Of a stretch of DNA of 64,000 nt, positions 1-9,202 are shown piece by piece. The stretch spans positions 1-64,000 of the forward strand of contig VXMJ01000017.1 in the NCBI GenBank assembly GCA_009841145.1. Reading direction: 5' to 3'. The notes beneath the pieces were generated by a model. It was not told the DNA's origin and searched no databases. It saw only the letters and a list, made by a program, of their open reading frames with translations. The translations under genes were made by a program, and so were the position numbers. Positions within the stretch are counted from its first letter, which is position 1. Every line of letters starts with the position of its first letter. This DNA comes from Caldilineaceae bacterium SB0661_bin_34 (GTDB lineage Bacteria > Chloroflexota > Anaerolineae > Caldilineales > Caldilineaceae).

Positions 1-340
1 GCGGCAGGCCCCCGGCCGGGTCGTACCGCTCCCGGTCCTCGCACAGCTCGAGGAGCCGGTCGACGACATAGCGCAGCAGCCGGACCGCCAGATGGCGCTG
101 GCGCGAAGACTGGGCCTCGACGATCATCATGACGGTGCGCTGGCGCTCGGTGTCGAAGGTCCAGGCGGCATCGGCGATGCGTTCGCGCTCGGACTCCCGG
201 ACCGAACTGGTGGGACCGGCCCGCAGGGAGGGCCGTGCGACGGTACCGAGGTTGAACTCATCGGCCAACAGACGGGCCACGTCGTAGGCAAAGACGGGGC
301 TGGTGAGGATGCGCTTGTAGCGCCTGTCGTGCACTGCCAT
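1..340 (-). CDS. Rpn-like PD-(D/E)XK nuclease/transposase-related protein, N-terminal part
   Basis: The reading frame is open from an ATG at 340 to the window edge (113 codons), so the C-terminus is missing. It begins MAVHDRRYKRIL, then has an LLADEF stretch and a core VEAQSSRQR followed by RLLRYVVDRLLELCED. The HDxxYK start, the E-x-Q core and the following RLLRY helix are typical of the Rpn/PDDEXK_2 recombination-promoting nucleases, which are often labelled putative transposases. No partner gene is visible. A TTGCCT-18 bp-TAGAAT promoter lies about 40 bp upstream. Family assignment is from motif pattern only; activity cannot be judged without the C-terminal half. Confidence 0.6.
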   Translation of the reverse strand, partial: MAVHDRRYKRILTSPVFAYDVARLLADEFNLGTVARPSLRAGPTSSVRESERERIADAAWTFDTERQRTVMMIVEAQSSRQRHLAVRLLRYVVDRLLELCEDRERYDPAGGLP

Positions 341-816
341 GGCTGGAGCGACCACCGGACTGCCGCGGTTTCGAAGGCACGATTCTATGTGCAGTAGTCT
401 TCAACAGGCAAAAAACTGACCAAAGTTGCAATGGAACACCGCCGCGGGCGCGGGTGCCGCCCCTGCCTGACGGGCCGCACGGTGCCCATGCCGGCATTCC
501 CTGGAGGCATGCCAGGTGGGGATTCCGCCCTGGTGCCGGCGGGGACGGTGGCGGTACAGGCTCCCTGATGCGGACGCAGGGGCGCACCGCGGGCAGCGGT
601 CTCCAACGGAGGCGCAGGTGCCGCTGCGTGGACGCGCTTGGCAGCGGGATGGTGTGGCCGCCAATCTTGGGCATTCCGGGAATTCGTGCGCGGGCCTATG
701 GAACGGACAGGAGCCGGGATGCAGTCCGCGACGAGGGCTCCCCCGTCCTTTCCGGGTCCGACCAAATCAACAAAACTGAAACAGTGCTATCTCAAGGGAC
801 TTCCTTTGAAAGTTCT
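341..816. other. Intergenic, no gene recognised
   Basis: This stretch separates the edge gene from the 3' end of the first CAP gene. Apart from the candidate promoter at 382-411 I see no conserved coding signal; the overlapping open frames are low-complexity, Arg/Pro-rich and look like GC-rich chance frames. Confidence 0.5.
382..411 (-). promoter_or_regulatory. Candidate sigma-70-type promoter for the Rpn-like gene
   Basis: On the minus strand TTGCCT (411-406) and TAGAAT (387-382) are separated by 18 bp, about 40 bp before the ATG at 340. A TAGAAT-18 arrangement is also present upstream of the binding-protein gene near 50.9 kb. Prediction by eye only. Confidence 0.4.
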
Positions 817-2835
817 CTACCTCTCGACTTCGATGGCGTACTCGGTCAGCGCTACCGACTCTCCATCGACATCACCCCACAGAACCATGCTGTAGATGCC
901 CGGACCATGGGTTTGGATAACCTGGTTCAGGTCGGCTTCAATGCGGAACGAACCCGCCTCCACCTGCCAAATGTCGGCGGTCACCAGTGCCACGTCAACT
1001 CTCTTGCGGATCAGAAAGCCGTCCCTGATCTGTTGACGCAGCTGGTCGATTTCGGCCTCGTTGCCCGGCAACTGCAAGTTTGGATTGGCATCCCATGGGG
1101 CTGGACAGTGTTCCCAGTCCATCTCTCGACTTTCCCCCTCCAGCCAATAAAATCCGTCAGGCAGGGGCCGGGGGATGTAGGCAACCGGCCTCCCGGGTGA
1201 ATAGCAAAATGTCTGGGAAACTTGGCCCCGGGTGTAATCGGCCAAGGGAGGATCCCAGTTCACCACGACGTTGGTCCGGTCGTTCAGCTTCACCTCCGGT
1301 GTAACCTGACCCGCCATCGCAAGCCTGCCTCCCACCAACTCCGGGGACAGGCTGAACCGAACATATTCCCCCTCAAACACTTGCGCCACCACCATGGCCT
1401 GGCAACTGTTGGCGATGCCGATGTTCACTTCCCGGTGGTAGGGACGGAGGATGTTGTCCCGATGGCCGGGACTGTCCATAAGTCCTGCCATCGCATCATT
1501 GAGAACCTGTTCGGAAACGGGAGGCGCACAGAAGCCAGCCGGAGCATCCGCGATGCTCCTGAAGGAAAGGTTCTCGACACTGTAGTCGTGGCCCCCAGCC
1601 CAGGTGTGACGCATGGCCGGAGTCTCACCGCGCAGATTCCAGTGCGACATGTACCGATTTTCCGCCAAGTCTTCCGCGTGAAGCTGGGCACCTTCGTTGT
1701 ACGCCATAACCACCGATTCCAGACCCCTCAACGAACGCTCGCGGTTGATGAGTTCCAGCATGTGGAGCCGAAGCTCCGCCAACCTGTCCGCCTCGGGTCG
1801 AAAATCGGGAGGTCCGTTCCCTATGGGTTCCGTTGCGGCAACGGCATCGGTGGCAGGAGCCGAACCCGTCTCCGGCACGGGCTCATTGGAGACATCGGCA
1901 CTGATATCCCCGGCTATCGAAACCTCTGCTGTCGCCCCATTGCCCTCACGGGTGACCAGGGAGCTGTAAATCCAAGTGCCGTTCTCCAGTTCCAGCCACT
2001 CTCCGTCATCGCTGACGCCAACAACGACGACTTCCGTGCCGACTGGAAGGACCCGCACCACGGAAGAATCGGTACTCGGCCCAGCGCGAAGGTTGGAACC
2101 GATGTTGACAATCCCGGTCCAGCCGGCCGGGCCGGGTGCTGCCTCCTCCCGAGACGGGGAGGCCTCGGGTGGGGTAACAACCTGCGCCTCCGGGGTGACG
2201 TCCTGTGCCTCCGGGGCGATGGCCGGCGCCTCCGGGCTGCTAGGCCAGTTGGCCCCAAGTTCAGCGAACAACGCGGGCGGACAATCCCGGAACGCAGCAC
2301 TGGCGGCAACGAACGCCGAAAACGCCTGGGGATCGACTGTGAATTGGCCGGTGGAGGCATCGTAGGCGACTAATCCCATCAGATAGGTGGCCGAACCCGA
2401 CCCGGCCGGATCCGCGTATGTCCCTATGTCCGCAAGGTCGATAACGCTCTCCATGGGCAGCCACATGATGCCCTGTTGCGAGTCGGTGACCACCAGCCAA
2501 TCGGCTGCGAGATTTCGGTCCAGGAGCAATATCCACTGCTGCTTGGGCTCGGGCAGGCCCAAACTCGTACTCTGTGCCAGCGCAACGAGTCTCGGTCGCA
2601 CCTCGCGGCAGATATGCCGGTCCGGAGATGGCATGGCCGGTCCGGATTCGGAAACCACAACCGGCTGACGGCCGGAGGTGGCCATCCTGAGTTCGCTGTA
2701 CTTCAGATACCACGCGACTGAGATTCCGAACAGGAGCACAATTGCCACTAAAGGCAGGCTGCAACCGCACGAACACGGTCCCGACAGGCATCCCCGCCGG
2801 GGCCGGCGGGGAACGTGTCCTGGTGTGACGTACAT
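817..2835 (-). CDS. Membrane-anchored SH3 and CAP (SCP) domain protein
   Basis: A 672-residue protein read from the ATG at 2835; an in-frame TTG nine bases upstream is a poorer start. A Cys-rich cytosolic N-terminus precedes one membrane helix (about 26-46), then an extracellular region, a bacterial SH3 domain (about 230-292, containing NLRAGPSTDSSVV), a CAP domain (about 350-490) and a C-terminal domain of about 180 residues. CAP hallmarks are present: HAEDL, SHWNL, AGGHDYSVENL and SPGHRDNILRP, which supply the two His and two Glu of the CAP cavity. It is a paralogue of the gene at 5511-7493. CAP proteins are secreted and often bind lipid or glycan; the role here is unknown. Confidence 0.88.
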   Translation of the reverse strand: MYVTPGHVPRRPRRGCLSGPCSCGCSLPLVAIVLLFGISVAWYLKYSELRMATSGRQPVVVSESGPAMPSPDRHICREVRPRLVALAQSTSLGLPEPKQQWILLLDRNLAADWLVVTDSQQGIMWLPMESVIDLADIGTYADPAGSGSATYLMGLVAYDASTGQFTVDPQAFSAFVAASAAFRDCPPALFAELGANWPSSPEAPAIAPEAQDVTPEAQVVTPPEASPSREEAAPGPAGWTGIVNIGSNLRAGPSTDSSVVRVLPVGTEVVVVGVSDDGEWLELENGTWIYSSLVTREGNGATAEVSIAGDISADVSNEPVPETGSAPATDAVAATEPIGNGPPDFRPEADRLAELRLHMLELINRERSLRGLESVVMAYNEGAQLHAEDLAENRYMSHWNLRGETPAMRHTWAGGHDYSVENLSFRSIADAPAGFCAPPVSEQVLNDAMAGLMDSPGHRDNILRPYHREVNIGIANSCQAMVVAQVFEGEYVRFSLSPELVGGRLAMAGQVTPEVKLNDRTNVVVNWDPPLADYTRGQVSQTFCYSPGRPVAYIPRPLPDGFYWLEGESREMDWEHCPAPWDANPNLQLPGNEAEIDQLRQQIRDGFLIRKRVDVALVTADIWQVEAGSFRIEADLNQVIQTHGPGIYSMVLWGDVDGESVALTEYAIEVER

Positions 2836-3032
2836 GGAACGCAACCGGTAGTGGGTGCCTGTGCGAAGTTCAGCGCACCTGACGGCAAAGGCTCTCGATC
2901 AGCCCCGCGCCCACAATCAGGTTGCTGTGGGCAAGAACATAGTCCATCGGATGTCCGCTTCGGTTTGCCGTCGGACTTCAAACCGCAATCAAATGCAGTC
3001 CCGGAGTCTCGGCTTGCACGGTTTGGGGCGGT

Positions 3033-4217
3033 TCATCCGCCTGGACGCATGGCCGTCAAGACCCGAGCCGCGCCATGAAACCCCGACCACAGCATCCGCG
3101 TCGAGAGACCTGTCCCGAGGGAGGGCAGAAGTTCACCGACATTGAGGTCCTCGACGGCCGCCAAAGTCCTGCGCAATCCCGTGTGCACAAGCTCGAGGGC
3201 TGGCCCGGCTTCGGCTTCAAGCCCCCCACAAACCATGACTGTGTATTGCAGATGCCCCAGGATGTGCATCCGATAGGCATGCCACCAGACATCGAATGCA
3301 ATATCGGTGCCGGCACGTGCCATTGCCTCGCCGTACTCCTCGATCACATCACGCTCGACAGTCCGGCGGACATCCGGCTCCACGTTTGTGGCCAGAAACA
3401 AAGCTAGGTCGCGCATGCCTGACCCAATCGAGCACACTTGCCAGTCGATGACGGCCAATCTCGACGGATCTTGTGGATCGAAAAACAGGTTGTCCAGCCG
3501 GTAGTCGCCGTGCGTGAAGGTGAGGGGAACAAGACGCGCAGCCCGTCGCCAAAATGAAATCATCGAGCAGCCGAACTCAAGCATGACCCGGTTCAGCGGA
3601 GGCGACAGGTACTCCCCAAAATCCCTGCGGACCGACGGCAGGAACCACAGGTACAGGGCTTGCAACAGAAACAACTCCCAGCGCGACCTCTTCATCCAGA
3701 CTCTGGCAGCAAACCGTTCGTCCCGGATTTGGCCCAGAAACTGCGCGTGCAACATCGTTACACTGTGGAGGGCGACACGTGCCTGTTCTGCCGTCGCGCC
3801 GGCAATCTGGTCCACCTGCACCATCCCGGTCAGATCTTCTTGCACGATCACGCAATCATCCGTCTCTGCGTCGTAGTCGATGTAGTACAGACAGGGCGTG
3901 CGTACGAGAACATCATCCCGCAGACGCGAGTAGAACGCGTATTCCCGTTCGTGCAGTCCAAGCCGGCGGCTCATGGTGCGGCTGCGGCGATCGCGCCCTG
4001 GAAGTTTCACGATTACGGACGTCGGGGCATCGGGATCCTCATCGGCATACGCCAAACAGCAGCGCAGGATTTCTCCCACCAGGCCGCGACCAACGCCGAC
4101 AGGGACGGTTGATACCTGGGTCACTGCTGGAAATCCGGCACCTCCCGCAGCGAACGCGCGGTTTATCCAGTCGGTCGTGATGTCGGCGCCAATGTCGATC
4201 AGAGGCGGTTTCGACAT
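3033..4217 (-). CDS. Phosphotransferase of the CHK/EcKinase-like aminoglycoside-kinase fold
   Basis: A 394-residue kinase-fold protein. The ATG at 4217 is preferred over an upstream GTG because AGGA lies nine bases before it. The N-lobe holds the Lys of SVIVKLPG; the C-lobe holds the catalytic loop HGDYRLDNLFFD and the metal-binding VIDWQ. The latter two motifs define the APH/choline-kinase superfamily, and the overall length and arrangement resemble CHK/EcKinase-like members that phosphorylate hydroxylated lipids, steroids or other small molecules. The substrate is not predictable. It sits between two SH3 membrane-protein genes on the same strand with gaps of 120-200 bp. Confidence 0.85.
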   Translation of the reverse strand: MSKPPLIDIGADITTDWINRAFAAGGAGFPAVTQVSTVPVGVGRGLVGEILRCCLAYADEDPDAPTSVIVKLPGRDRRSRTMSRRLGLHEREYAFYSRLRDDVLVRTPCLYYIDYDAETDDCVIVQEDLTGMVQVDQIAGATAEQARVALHSVTMLHAQFLGQIRDERFAARVWMKRSRWELFLLQALYLWFLPSVRRDFGEYLSPPLNRVMLEFGCSMISFWRRAARLVPLTFTHGDYRLDNLFFDPQDPSRLAVIDWQVCSIGSGMRDLALFLATNVEPDVRRTVERDVIEEYGEAMARAGTDIAFDVWWHAYRMHILGHLQYTVMVCGGLEAEAGPALELVHTGLRRTLAAVEDLNVGELLPSLGTGLSTRMLWSGFHGAARVLTAMRPGG

Positions 4218-4337
4218 GGGGGAAGATCCTGGTTTTGGGGGACACACCGCTGCATTGTAGCGAGGGTTGCCACCAATATGCCGAGACGAGTTCCCGAACC
4301 AGAGCCACCCGACACGGCCGGGAGGGGACCCGCGGCC

Positions 4338-5264
4338 CTACGGATCCCCCTCCACCTGTGGATCGAGCACAACCAGTGACTGATGTATCCACGAACCGTC
4401 TTCGGTCTTCAGCCACTGTCCATCGATGCTGCGGTGGACCACCACGATCTCCGTGCCTGCATCCACTACTCCCCTGACGGCAAAGTTCAGGTTGGGCCCC
4501 GCGCGCAGATTCGCCCTGGCCGACACCGTGCCGGTCCTTGGCTGCAACAGTCCGAAGGATGAATCGGCAGGTTGCGGAACTGCCGGCGGTTCCGACTGTG
4601 CCGGGGGATCTTCCTCCAAGGGAGCGGAGTCCCGCAATGACAGGTCGGCCGGATCCATCCGGAACCGACCAAAACCCATGCCGTTCGCCACGAGTTCCTG
4701 CAGCCTGGCGGAATCGCAGCCCCTGAACATCGGGCTGGCAGCCATCGCTGCCATGCCGGTGACCGGAGACACTGTCGGAACCGGGATGGAACCTTCCCCC
4801 TCCGGGTGGCCGGCCTCACTGTTGTCCGCCGCGGGAGTAGCTGAACCCTCGGCCAGATAGGCGGTCTCGGAGTTCTGCAACGCCAGCCAGTGCATGTCTA
4901 TCCACAAGTATTCCGAACCGTTCGCAACCACCTGCCACGCACCGCCGTTGTGGGTGTCTGCAACATAGTGCCAACGGATGGCCCGGGCGGCTGCGCCCAG
5001 CCGGGTACTCATGAAAGACCGCAACTGGCGGCAACGGAGACCAACGGGTGAAGCCGGTACACTGCGCGGTTCGTTCACCACGCTTCGGGTGGTGGTGGCC
5101 GGTGGCCCGTTCAATTGCCTGAATTCCCTGTACCAGGCAACTCCAATCGAGGAAAACATCGCCAGCAGCACGACCAGGACAGCAACGCCACAGGTAAGGA
5201 ATCGCCAGACATGCCCGTGCGATCTCAGACTAAACAGGATTGTCTTGAGTACTGTCAACGCCAT
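4338..5264 (-). CDS. Membrane-anchored SH3-domain protein (CAP-less paralogue)
   Basis: A 308-residue protein starting at an ATG. One membrane helix (about 20-42, with VLVVLLAMF) is followed by an extracellular region with the same WQVVxxxxxYLW signature as its two neighbours, and a C-terminal bacterial SH3 domain (about 245-305, with SARANLRAGPNLNF and WIHQSLVVLD). It matches the N-terminal half of the flanking SH3/CAP proteins but ends just after the SH3 domain, so it is either a natural short form or a paralogue that lost its CAP part. No remnant of a CAP domain is visible in the 90 bp downstream. Confidence 0.8.
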   Translation of the reverse strand: MALTVLKTILFSLRSHGHVWRFLTCGVAVLVVLLAMFSSIGVAWYREFRQLNGPPATTTRSVVNEPRSVPASPVGLRCRQLRSFMSTRLGAAARAIRWHYVADTHNGGAWQVVANGSEYLWIDMHWLALQNSETAYLAEGSATPAADNSEAGHPEGEGSIPVPTVSPVTGMAAMAASPMFRGCDSARLQELVANGMGFGRFRMDPADLSLRDSAPLEEDPPAQSEPPAVPQPADSSFGLLQPRTGTVSARANLRAGPNLNFAVRGVVDAGTEIVVVHRSIDGQWLKTEDGSWIHQSLVVLDPQVEGDP

Positions 5265-5510
5265 CGTCTACGCGTCCATGCAACACAGGAATGCCGTGCC
5301 CCAACGCCAACATCCAGCTCCACTGAACATCTGGACCGGAGGGAATGGCGAAAGGCGCCTGCCATGGTCAAACATCACTGACACGGCGCTTCGGCACCCG
5401 GTCCTGCCGCTCCGGACGCAGCGACAACCACCTTGGCCGGCGACTCGGACCCATCGGCCGGATCCGCTAAGGATCCCGCGTGAACGAACAGGCCGTTCCG
5501 ACAGGATGGC

Positions 5511-7493
5511 CTAACCTGCACCCACGAATAGGGAGTAGAGCGACAGCGGGATGGCGGCCCCGGAAAGATCGCCCTGCAGCTCGACCGTATAGATGCCGGG
5601 CCCCATGATATCGATTACTTGGCTGAGGTCCGCCTCGATGCGAAACAGATCCGGTTCCTCGTGCCAGACATCGGCGGCAGCTACCATGACGTTCACGGTC
5701 CTGGTTTGGAGTTCGAAACCCCGTCCCGCCCTGTGTTGCAGCATCTGTTCCACGTCCTCCGGGAACCGCAGCGACGGATCCGCTTCCCTAGGCGATTGGC
5801 AACGGACCCATTCACGTTCGACAATCTGATTCAGTTCAAGACTGCCCGAAGTTCCAACAGGAACGAGTTCGAGAATTGGCATCGGCTCATGACGACACCC
5901 GGTCTGCCACAGCTGGGACCGGGACGATCCCGTCAGCGGCTGTTCCCATCGAATCAGGAGGCCCGCACCCTCCTTCAGCGTCACGCCGCCCAACAGATTG
6001 CCCTCCATAACGAGTCTGCCGTCCACCAGTTGAGGGACGGCCACGAAGCGAACAAACTCGCCTTCGAACAGTTGCACCATGGTCTTGAGGCTGCAACCGG
6101 AAGCCAGGCCGATGCTCACTTCCCTGTAATGCGGATTCAGAAGAGCGTCCCGGTGCAGGCTGCTGGCCAACAACTGATCCGTCATCTCGTCGATGTCGTC
6201 CGTCGACATCGGTGGCAGACAGGCCGCATTGCCTGCCGCCGGATACCCCAGGTAGGCAACATTCTCCGCGCTGTAATCGTGTCCCCCAGCCCACGTATGT
6301 CGCATGTAGGAGGTTTCCAGTTTCAGGTTCCAGTGGGACACGTAGTGATTGCGCACCATGTCGTAGGCGTGGGCCTGCGCGGCCCCGATGTAGGTTGGGG
6401 TTACTGGTTCCAGTTCCCTGCCCGTCCGCACTTCATTGATTCGGTCCAAGGCATGATTCAGGAGGACCAGCCGCTGCAAATCGTCGAGAAAATCCACCCG
6501 GGTGGAGCCTGGATCCTCCCCGTCCGGCACGTCCTCGAGTTCCACAAGGGATGCATGGATCCAGGAACCTGCGGTCAACTGCCACCACTCGCCGTCCTCG
6601 CTCTGTTCCAGCACCATAATCCGCGTGCCCGGTTCCAGCACTTCCTGGACTTGGTGTTCCAGACCCGGACCCAGGCGAAGATTGGCTTGCGTCACGACCA
6701 CTGCAATGCGCCCCGCGGGATCTTCCGGTGTGGATGTGGGCGGTACGACGGTGGGGGTTGGAAGGAGCGGGGTATTGGTTGGCGGTGCGGTCGGCGTAGG
6801 CTCCGGGATCTCCACCGTGGCTGTTGGTTCAACCGGAGTGGTAGGCGTTGGTGTACTGGTCGGCGTTGGATCCGCGGCCTCCGCACCACTTGGCGCCGCA
6901 GGCACCTCGGCCACGGGGACAGCGGCCAGTGAACCGCGGGAAGTCATGTCGGCCAGAATGGCTGGATCGCAATCGCGGAACAAGGGACTGGCGGCAAATA
7001 CGTTCAAAGTCGCGGACGGTTCCGGCACCAGACCGGCAAACCACTCGGTGGGCAATGCGTAACCGACGGCGCGCAGTACCCCTTCCGAGGTATCGGTGCC
7101 TGTTTCCACCCTGTCCCAAAGATAACCGGTCGGACCTCCAGCCACCTGCCACAGGTCTCCGCGGACGTTGTCCACGGCAAACAGCCAGTGGGGCATGTCC
7201 GAACCCGCAACTGCGGATGTCGAGGTCCACAGGAGATAGCGGGGTTCCCTACAGAGGACAATGTCTTCCGGCCGGGGCAACCGGTCCATTGGGACAGGCT
7301 GTGTCATCGTTCCCACATGCACCGCCTGCCTGATACGCGCATAGGCACCGTACCAGGGCACGGCCACAACCACAGCCAGTATCACGGATACCAGCGCGAC
7401 GATACAGCCGCAGTTGAAGAGCTTGGCCCTAAATCCCGGCCGGCCGCTTGGAGAAGCGGAGCCGAACGCCTCCTCAAAGGAATCTGTAGGCAT
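5511..7493 (-). CDS. Membrane-anchored SH3 and CAP (SCP) domain protein with Thr/Pro linker
   Basis: A 660-residue paralogue of the gene at 817-2835. It starts at an ATG; a membrane helix (about 27-50) follows NCGC. An extracellular region with the same core as its neighbours leads into a Thr/Pro-rich linker (about 205-255) made of TPTPT-like units, then an SH3 domain (about 262-322), a CAP domain (about 341-485, with SHWNL, AGGHDYSAENV and SSLHRDALLNP) and a conserved C-terminal domain. The linker is typical of cell-surface proteins that cross a wall and is absent from the first paralogue. Gene order suggests duplication in place. Confidence 0.88.
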   Translation of the reverse strand: MPTDSFEEAFGSASPSGRPGFRAKLFNCGCIVALVSVILAVVVAVPWYGAYARIRQAVHVGTMTQPVPMDRLPRPEDIVLCREPRYLLWTSTSAVAGSDMPHWLFAVDNVRGDLWQVAGGPTGYLWDRVETGTDTSEGVLRAVGYALPTEWFAGLVPEPSATLNVFAASPLFRDCDPAILADMTSRGSLAAVPVAEVPAAPSGAEAADPTPTSTPTPTTPVEPTATVEIPEPTPTAPPTNTPLLPTPTVVPPTSTPEDPAGRIAVVVTQANLRLGPGLEHQVQEVLEPGTRIMVLEQSEDGEWWQLTAGSWIHASLVELEDVPDGEDPGSTRVDFLDDLQRLVLLNHALDRINEVRTGRELEPVTPTYIGAAQAHAYDMVRNHYVSHWNLKLETSYMRHTWAGGHDYSAENVAYLGYPAAGNAACLPPMSTDDIDEMTDQLLASSLHRDALLNPHYREVSIGLASGCSLKTMVQLFEGEFVRFVAVPQLVDGRLVMEGNLLGGVTLKEGAGLLIRWEQPLTGSSRSQLWQTGCRHEPMPILELVPVGTSGSLELNQIVEREWVRCQSPREADPSLRFPEDVEQMLQHRAGRGFELQTRTVNVMVAAADVWHEEPDLFRIEADLSQVIDIMGPGIYTVELQGDLSGAAIPLSLYSLFVGAG

Positions 7494-7651
7494 AGCATGC
7501 TCTTGAACAGCGTTACTGTATCAGCCCGGACCTGCAGGCTCTCATCGCGCACGGTGCACTCCACCGGGCGCCGTGGACAACGGCCCGAACCCAGTCCCTG
7601 TAGCATAGGCCGGATCCACCGGCCGCAATGCCACCAGTGCCCACACACGCC

Positions 7652-8503
7652 ATGAACCTGCAAATCCACGTTGGCGACAACCTGCCCATCCTGGAGGCCA
7701 TGCCTGCGGCATCCGTCGACCTGATCTACATCGATCCCCCCTTCAACACCGGCCGCACGCAAACCCGAACCACCCTGCAGACGGTCCGCGACGAGGAACG
7801 GGGCGATCGGACCGGGTTTCAGGGTCACCGGTACCGCACCACAGAGGTAGGCCGCCTTTCATATGCCGACTCGTTCTCGGACTATCTGGACTTCATCGGC
7901 CCCAGGGTGGAACAGGCCCTGCGCCTGCTCAGACCCCACGGCTCTTTCTTCTTCCACATCGACTACCGGGAGGTCCACTACTGCAAGGTCCTGATCGACT
8001 CGGTGTTTGGACGGGACAACTTCATGAACGAAATCATCTGGGCCTACGACTACGGCGGCCGGTCCCGGAAGCGCTGGTCCCCCAAACATGACAACATTCT
8101 CTGGTATGTGCGGGATGCCAACCGCTACACCTACCGGTTCGACGACATCGACCGCATCCCCTACATGGCCCCCGGCCTGGTGGGCCCGGACAAGGCGCGC
8201 CGGGGCAAGACCCCGACCGACTGCTGGTGGCAGACTATCGTCAGTCCCAACAGCCGGGAGAAGACCGGCTACCCCAGCCAGAAACCGCTGGCCCTGCTCA
8301 ACCGAATCATCCGGGTGCACTCCAATCCCGGCGATACCGTGTTGGACTTCTTTGCCGGGTCGGGCACCACGGGAGAAGCCGCCCTGGGCAACGGACGCCA
8401 CGCCATCCTGGTGGACTCCAGCCCGGAGGCCATTGAGGTCATGGTCCGGCGACTGGCTATCTGGGATCCCGAAGTCATCCGTCCCCGGGATATGCAGACA
8501 TAG
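7652..8503 (+). CDS. Site-specific DNA methyltransferase, beta class
   Basis: A 283-residue amino-methyltransferase. The N-terminal MNLQIHVGDNL start is preferred because it begins directly at the conserved GDN motif; an ATG at 7628 is in frame. Catalytic motif IV is DLIYIDPPFNTG near the N-terminus and the SAM-binding motif I, DFFAGSGTTGEAAL, is near the C-terminus, the order that defines beta-class adenine-N6 or cytosine-N4 enzymes. The YPSQKP motif precedes motif I. No restriction endonuclease gene is adjacent, so it may be an orphan regulatory methyltransferase. It lies 334 bp upstream of a toxin-antitoxin pair. Confidence 0.92.
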   Translation: MNLQIHVGDNLPILEAMPAASVDLIYIDPPFNTGRTQTRTTLQTVRDEERGDRTGFQGHRYRTTEVGRLSYADSFSDYLDFIGPRVEQALRLLRPHGSFFFHIDYREVHYCKVLIDSVFGRDNFMNEIIWAYDYGGRSRKRWSPKHDNILWYVRDANRYTYRFDDIDRIPYMAPGLVGPDKARRGKTPTDCWWQTIVSPNSREKTGYPSQKPLALLNRIIRVHSNPGDTVLDFFAGSGTTGEAALGNGRHAILVDSSPEAIEVMVRRLAIWDPEVIRPRDMQT

Positions 8504-8837
8504 GGAATCATGGGACCGTGTGCCCCGCGAACCATCAATTCAACGGCTATTCCTCTTCACGGACCGCGTCCGTGTCCACCGGCTGCCTCCGGGCTATTGT
8601 TCTCCCTGTACCAACCCAGGACACCACCACGACAGCACACATGCCAACCACTTGTTATCGCAGCCAGATCTGTGCATGCACGTTCCGGCAATTGAGGTCA
8701 ACCTCTTGGGAGTCAACACTCCCGTGCATCCGCAATGGTCATCTCGAGCGCAGTAGTCTTTGAACTGTTGGTGATGGCGACAGAAGACTCACAACCTCGC
8801 TGCCAACAGATATGACCCTCATGTCATATAATGGGTC
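8504..8837. other. Intergenic, two small hairpins
   Basis: No gene is visible. Two adjacent perfect hairpins lie at 8694-8705 (GAGGT/ACCTC) and 8708-8723 (GGGAGT/ACTCCC) without a U-tract. The 3' end carries the higBA promoter/operator described separately. Confidence 0.45.
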
Positions 8838-8843
8838 ATGACA
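8812..8843 (+). promoter_or_regulatory. higBA promoter with interlocked operator repeats
   Basis: TATAAT at 8827-8832 ends only five bases before the toxin ATG, so the transcript is probably leaderless. Two interleaved inverted pairs cover the box: ATGACCC (8812-8818) with GGGTCAT (8833-8839), and ATGTCAT (8821-8827) with ATGACAT (8837-8843). This is the kind of site the HigA antitoxin would bind to repress the operon. The -35 region is weak. Confidence 0.6.
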
Positions 8844-9191
8844 TGGGAAGTTAACTTCCATCCGGCGTTCTATAAGGAGTTCCAAGGCTTGGCACCAGAT
8901 GTGCAGGATGAACTGCTTGCGCACGCGCAGGTCTTGGAAGAGTTTGGACCAATGCTGGGCAGACCGCTGGCGGACACACTCAAGGGGTCGCGACACGCCA
9001 ACATGAAGGAGCTCCGTTTCAACGCCTCCGGTGGGGTCTGGCGAACCGCATTTGCATTCGACCCCAGTCGGAAGGCCCTCTTGCTTGTTGCCGGCAACAA
9101 ATCCGGTACATCTGAACGGCGCTTCTACAAACAGCTGATCAGGAAGGCGGACGAACGCTTCGATGAGCATCTGAGTCAATTGCAAAGATGA
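8838..9191 (+). CDS. higB: HigB-type toxin of the RelE/ParE superfamily
   Basis: A 117-residue protein of the phage Gp49-like/HigB group: MTWEVNFHPAFYKEF at the start, a helical GLAPDVQDELLAHAQ, then the beta-sheet core LKGSRHANMKELRFNAS, VWRTAFAFDPSR and LLLVAGNKSG. Proteins with this pattern are ribosome-dependent mRNA interferases that are held inactive by a cognate XRE antitoxin. The toxin gene comes first, as in other HigBA loci, and ends just before the antitoxin start. TATAAT immediately upstream of the ATG implies a leaderless mRNA. Assignment is by fold signature and gene order. Confidence 0.9.
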   Translation: MTWEVNFHPAFYKEFQGLAPDVQDELLAHAQVLEEFGPMLGRPLADTLKGSRHANMKELRFNASGGVWRTAFAFDPSRKALLLVAGNKSGTSERRFYKQLIRKADERFDEHLSQLQR

Positions 9192-9202
9192 AGGAGACAT
9201 TG

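Noticed and set aside
5619-6932. 437-codon plus-strand frame
   Set aside because: It lies opposite to the second SH3/CAP gene, which has clear domains; GC-rich antisense frames are common in this window.
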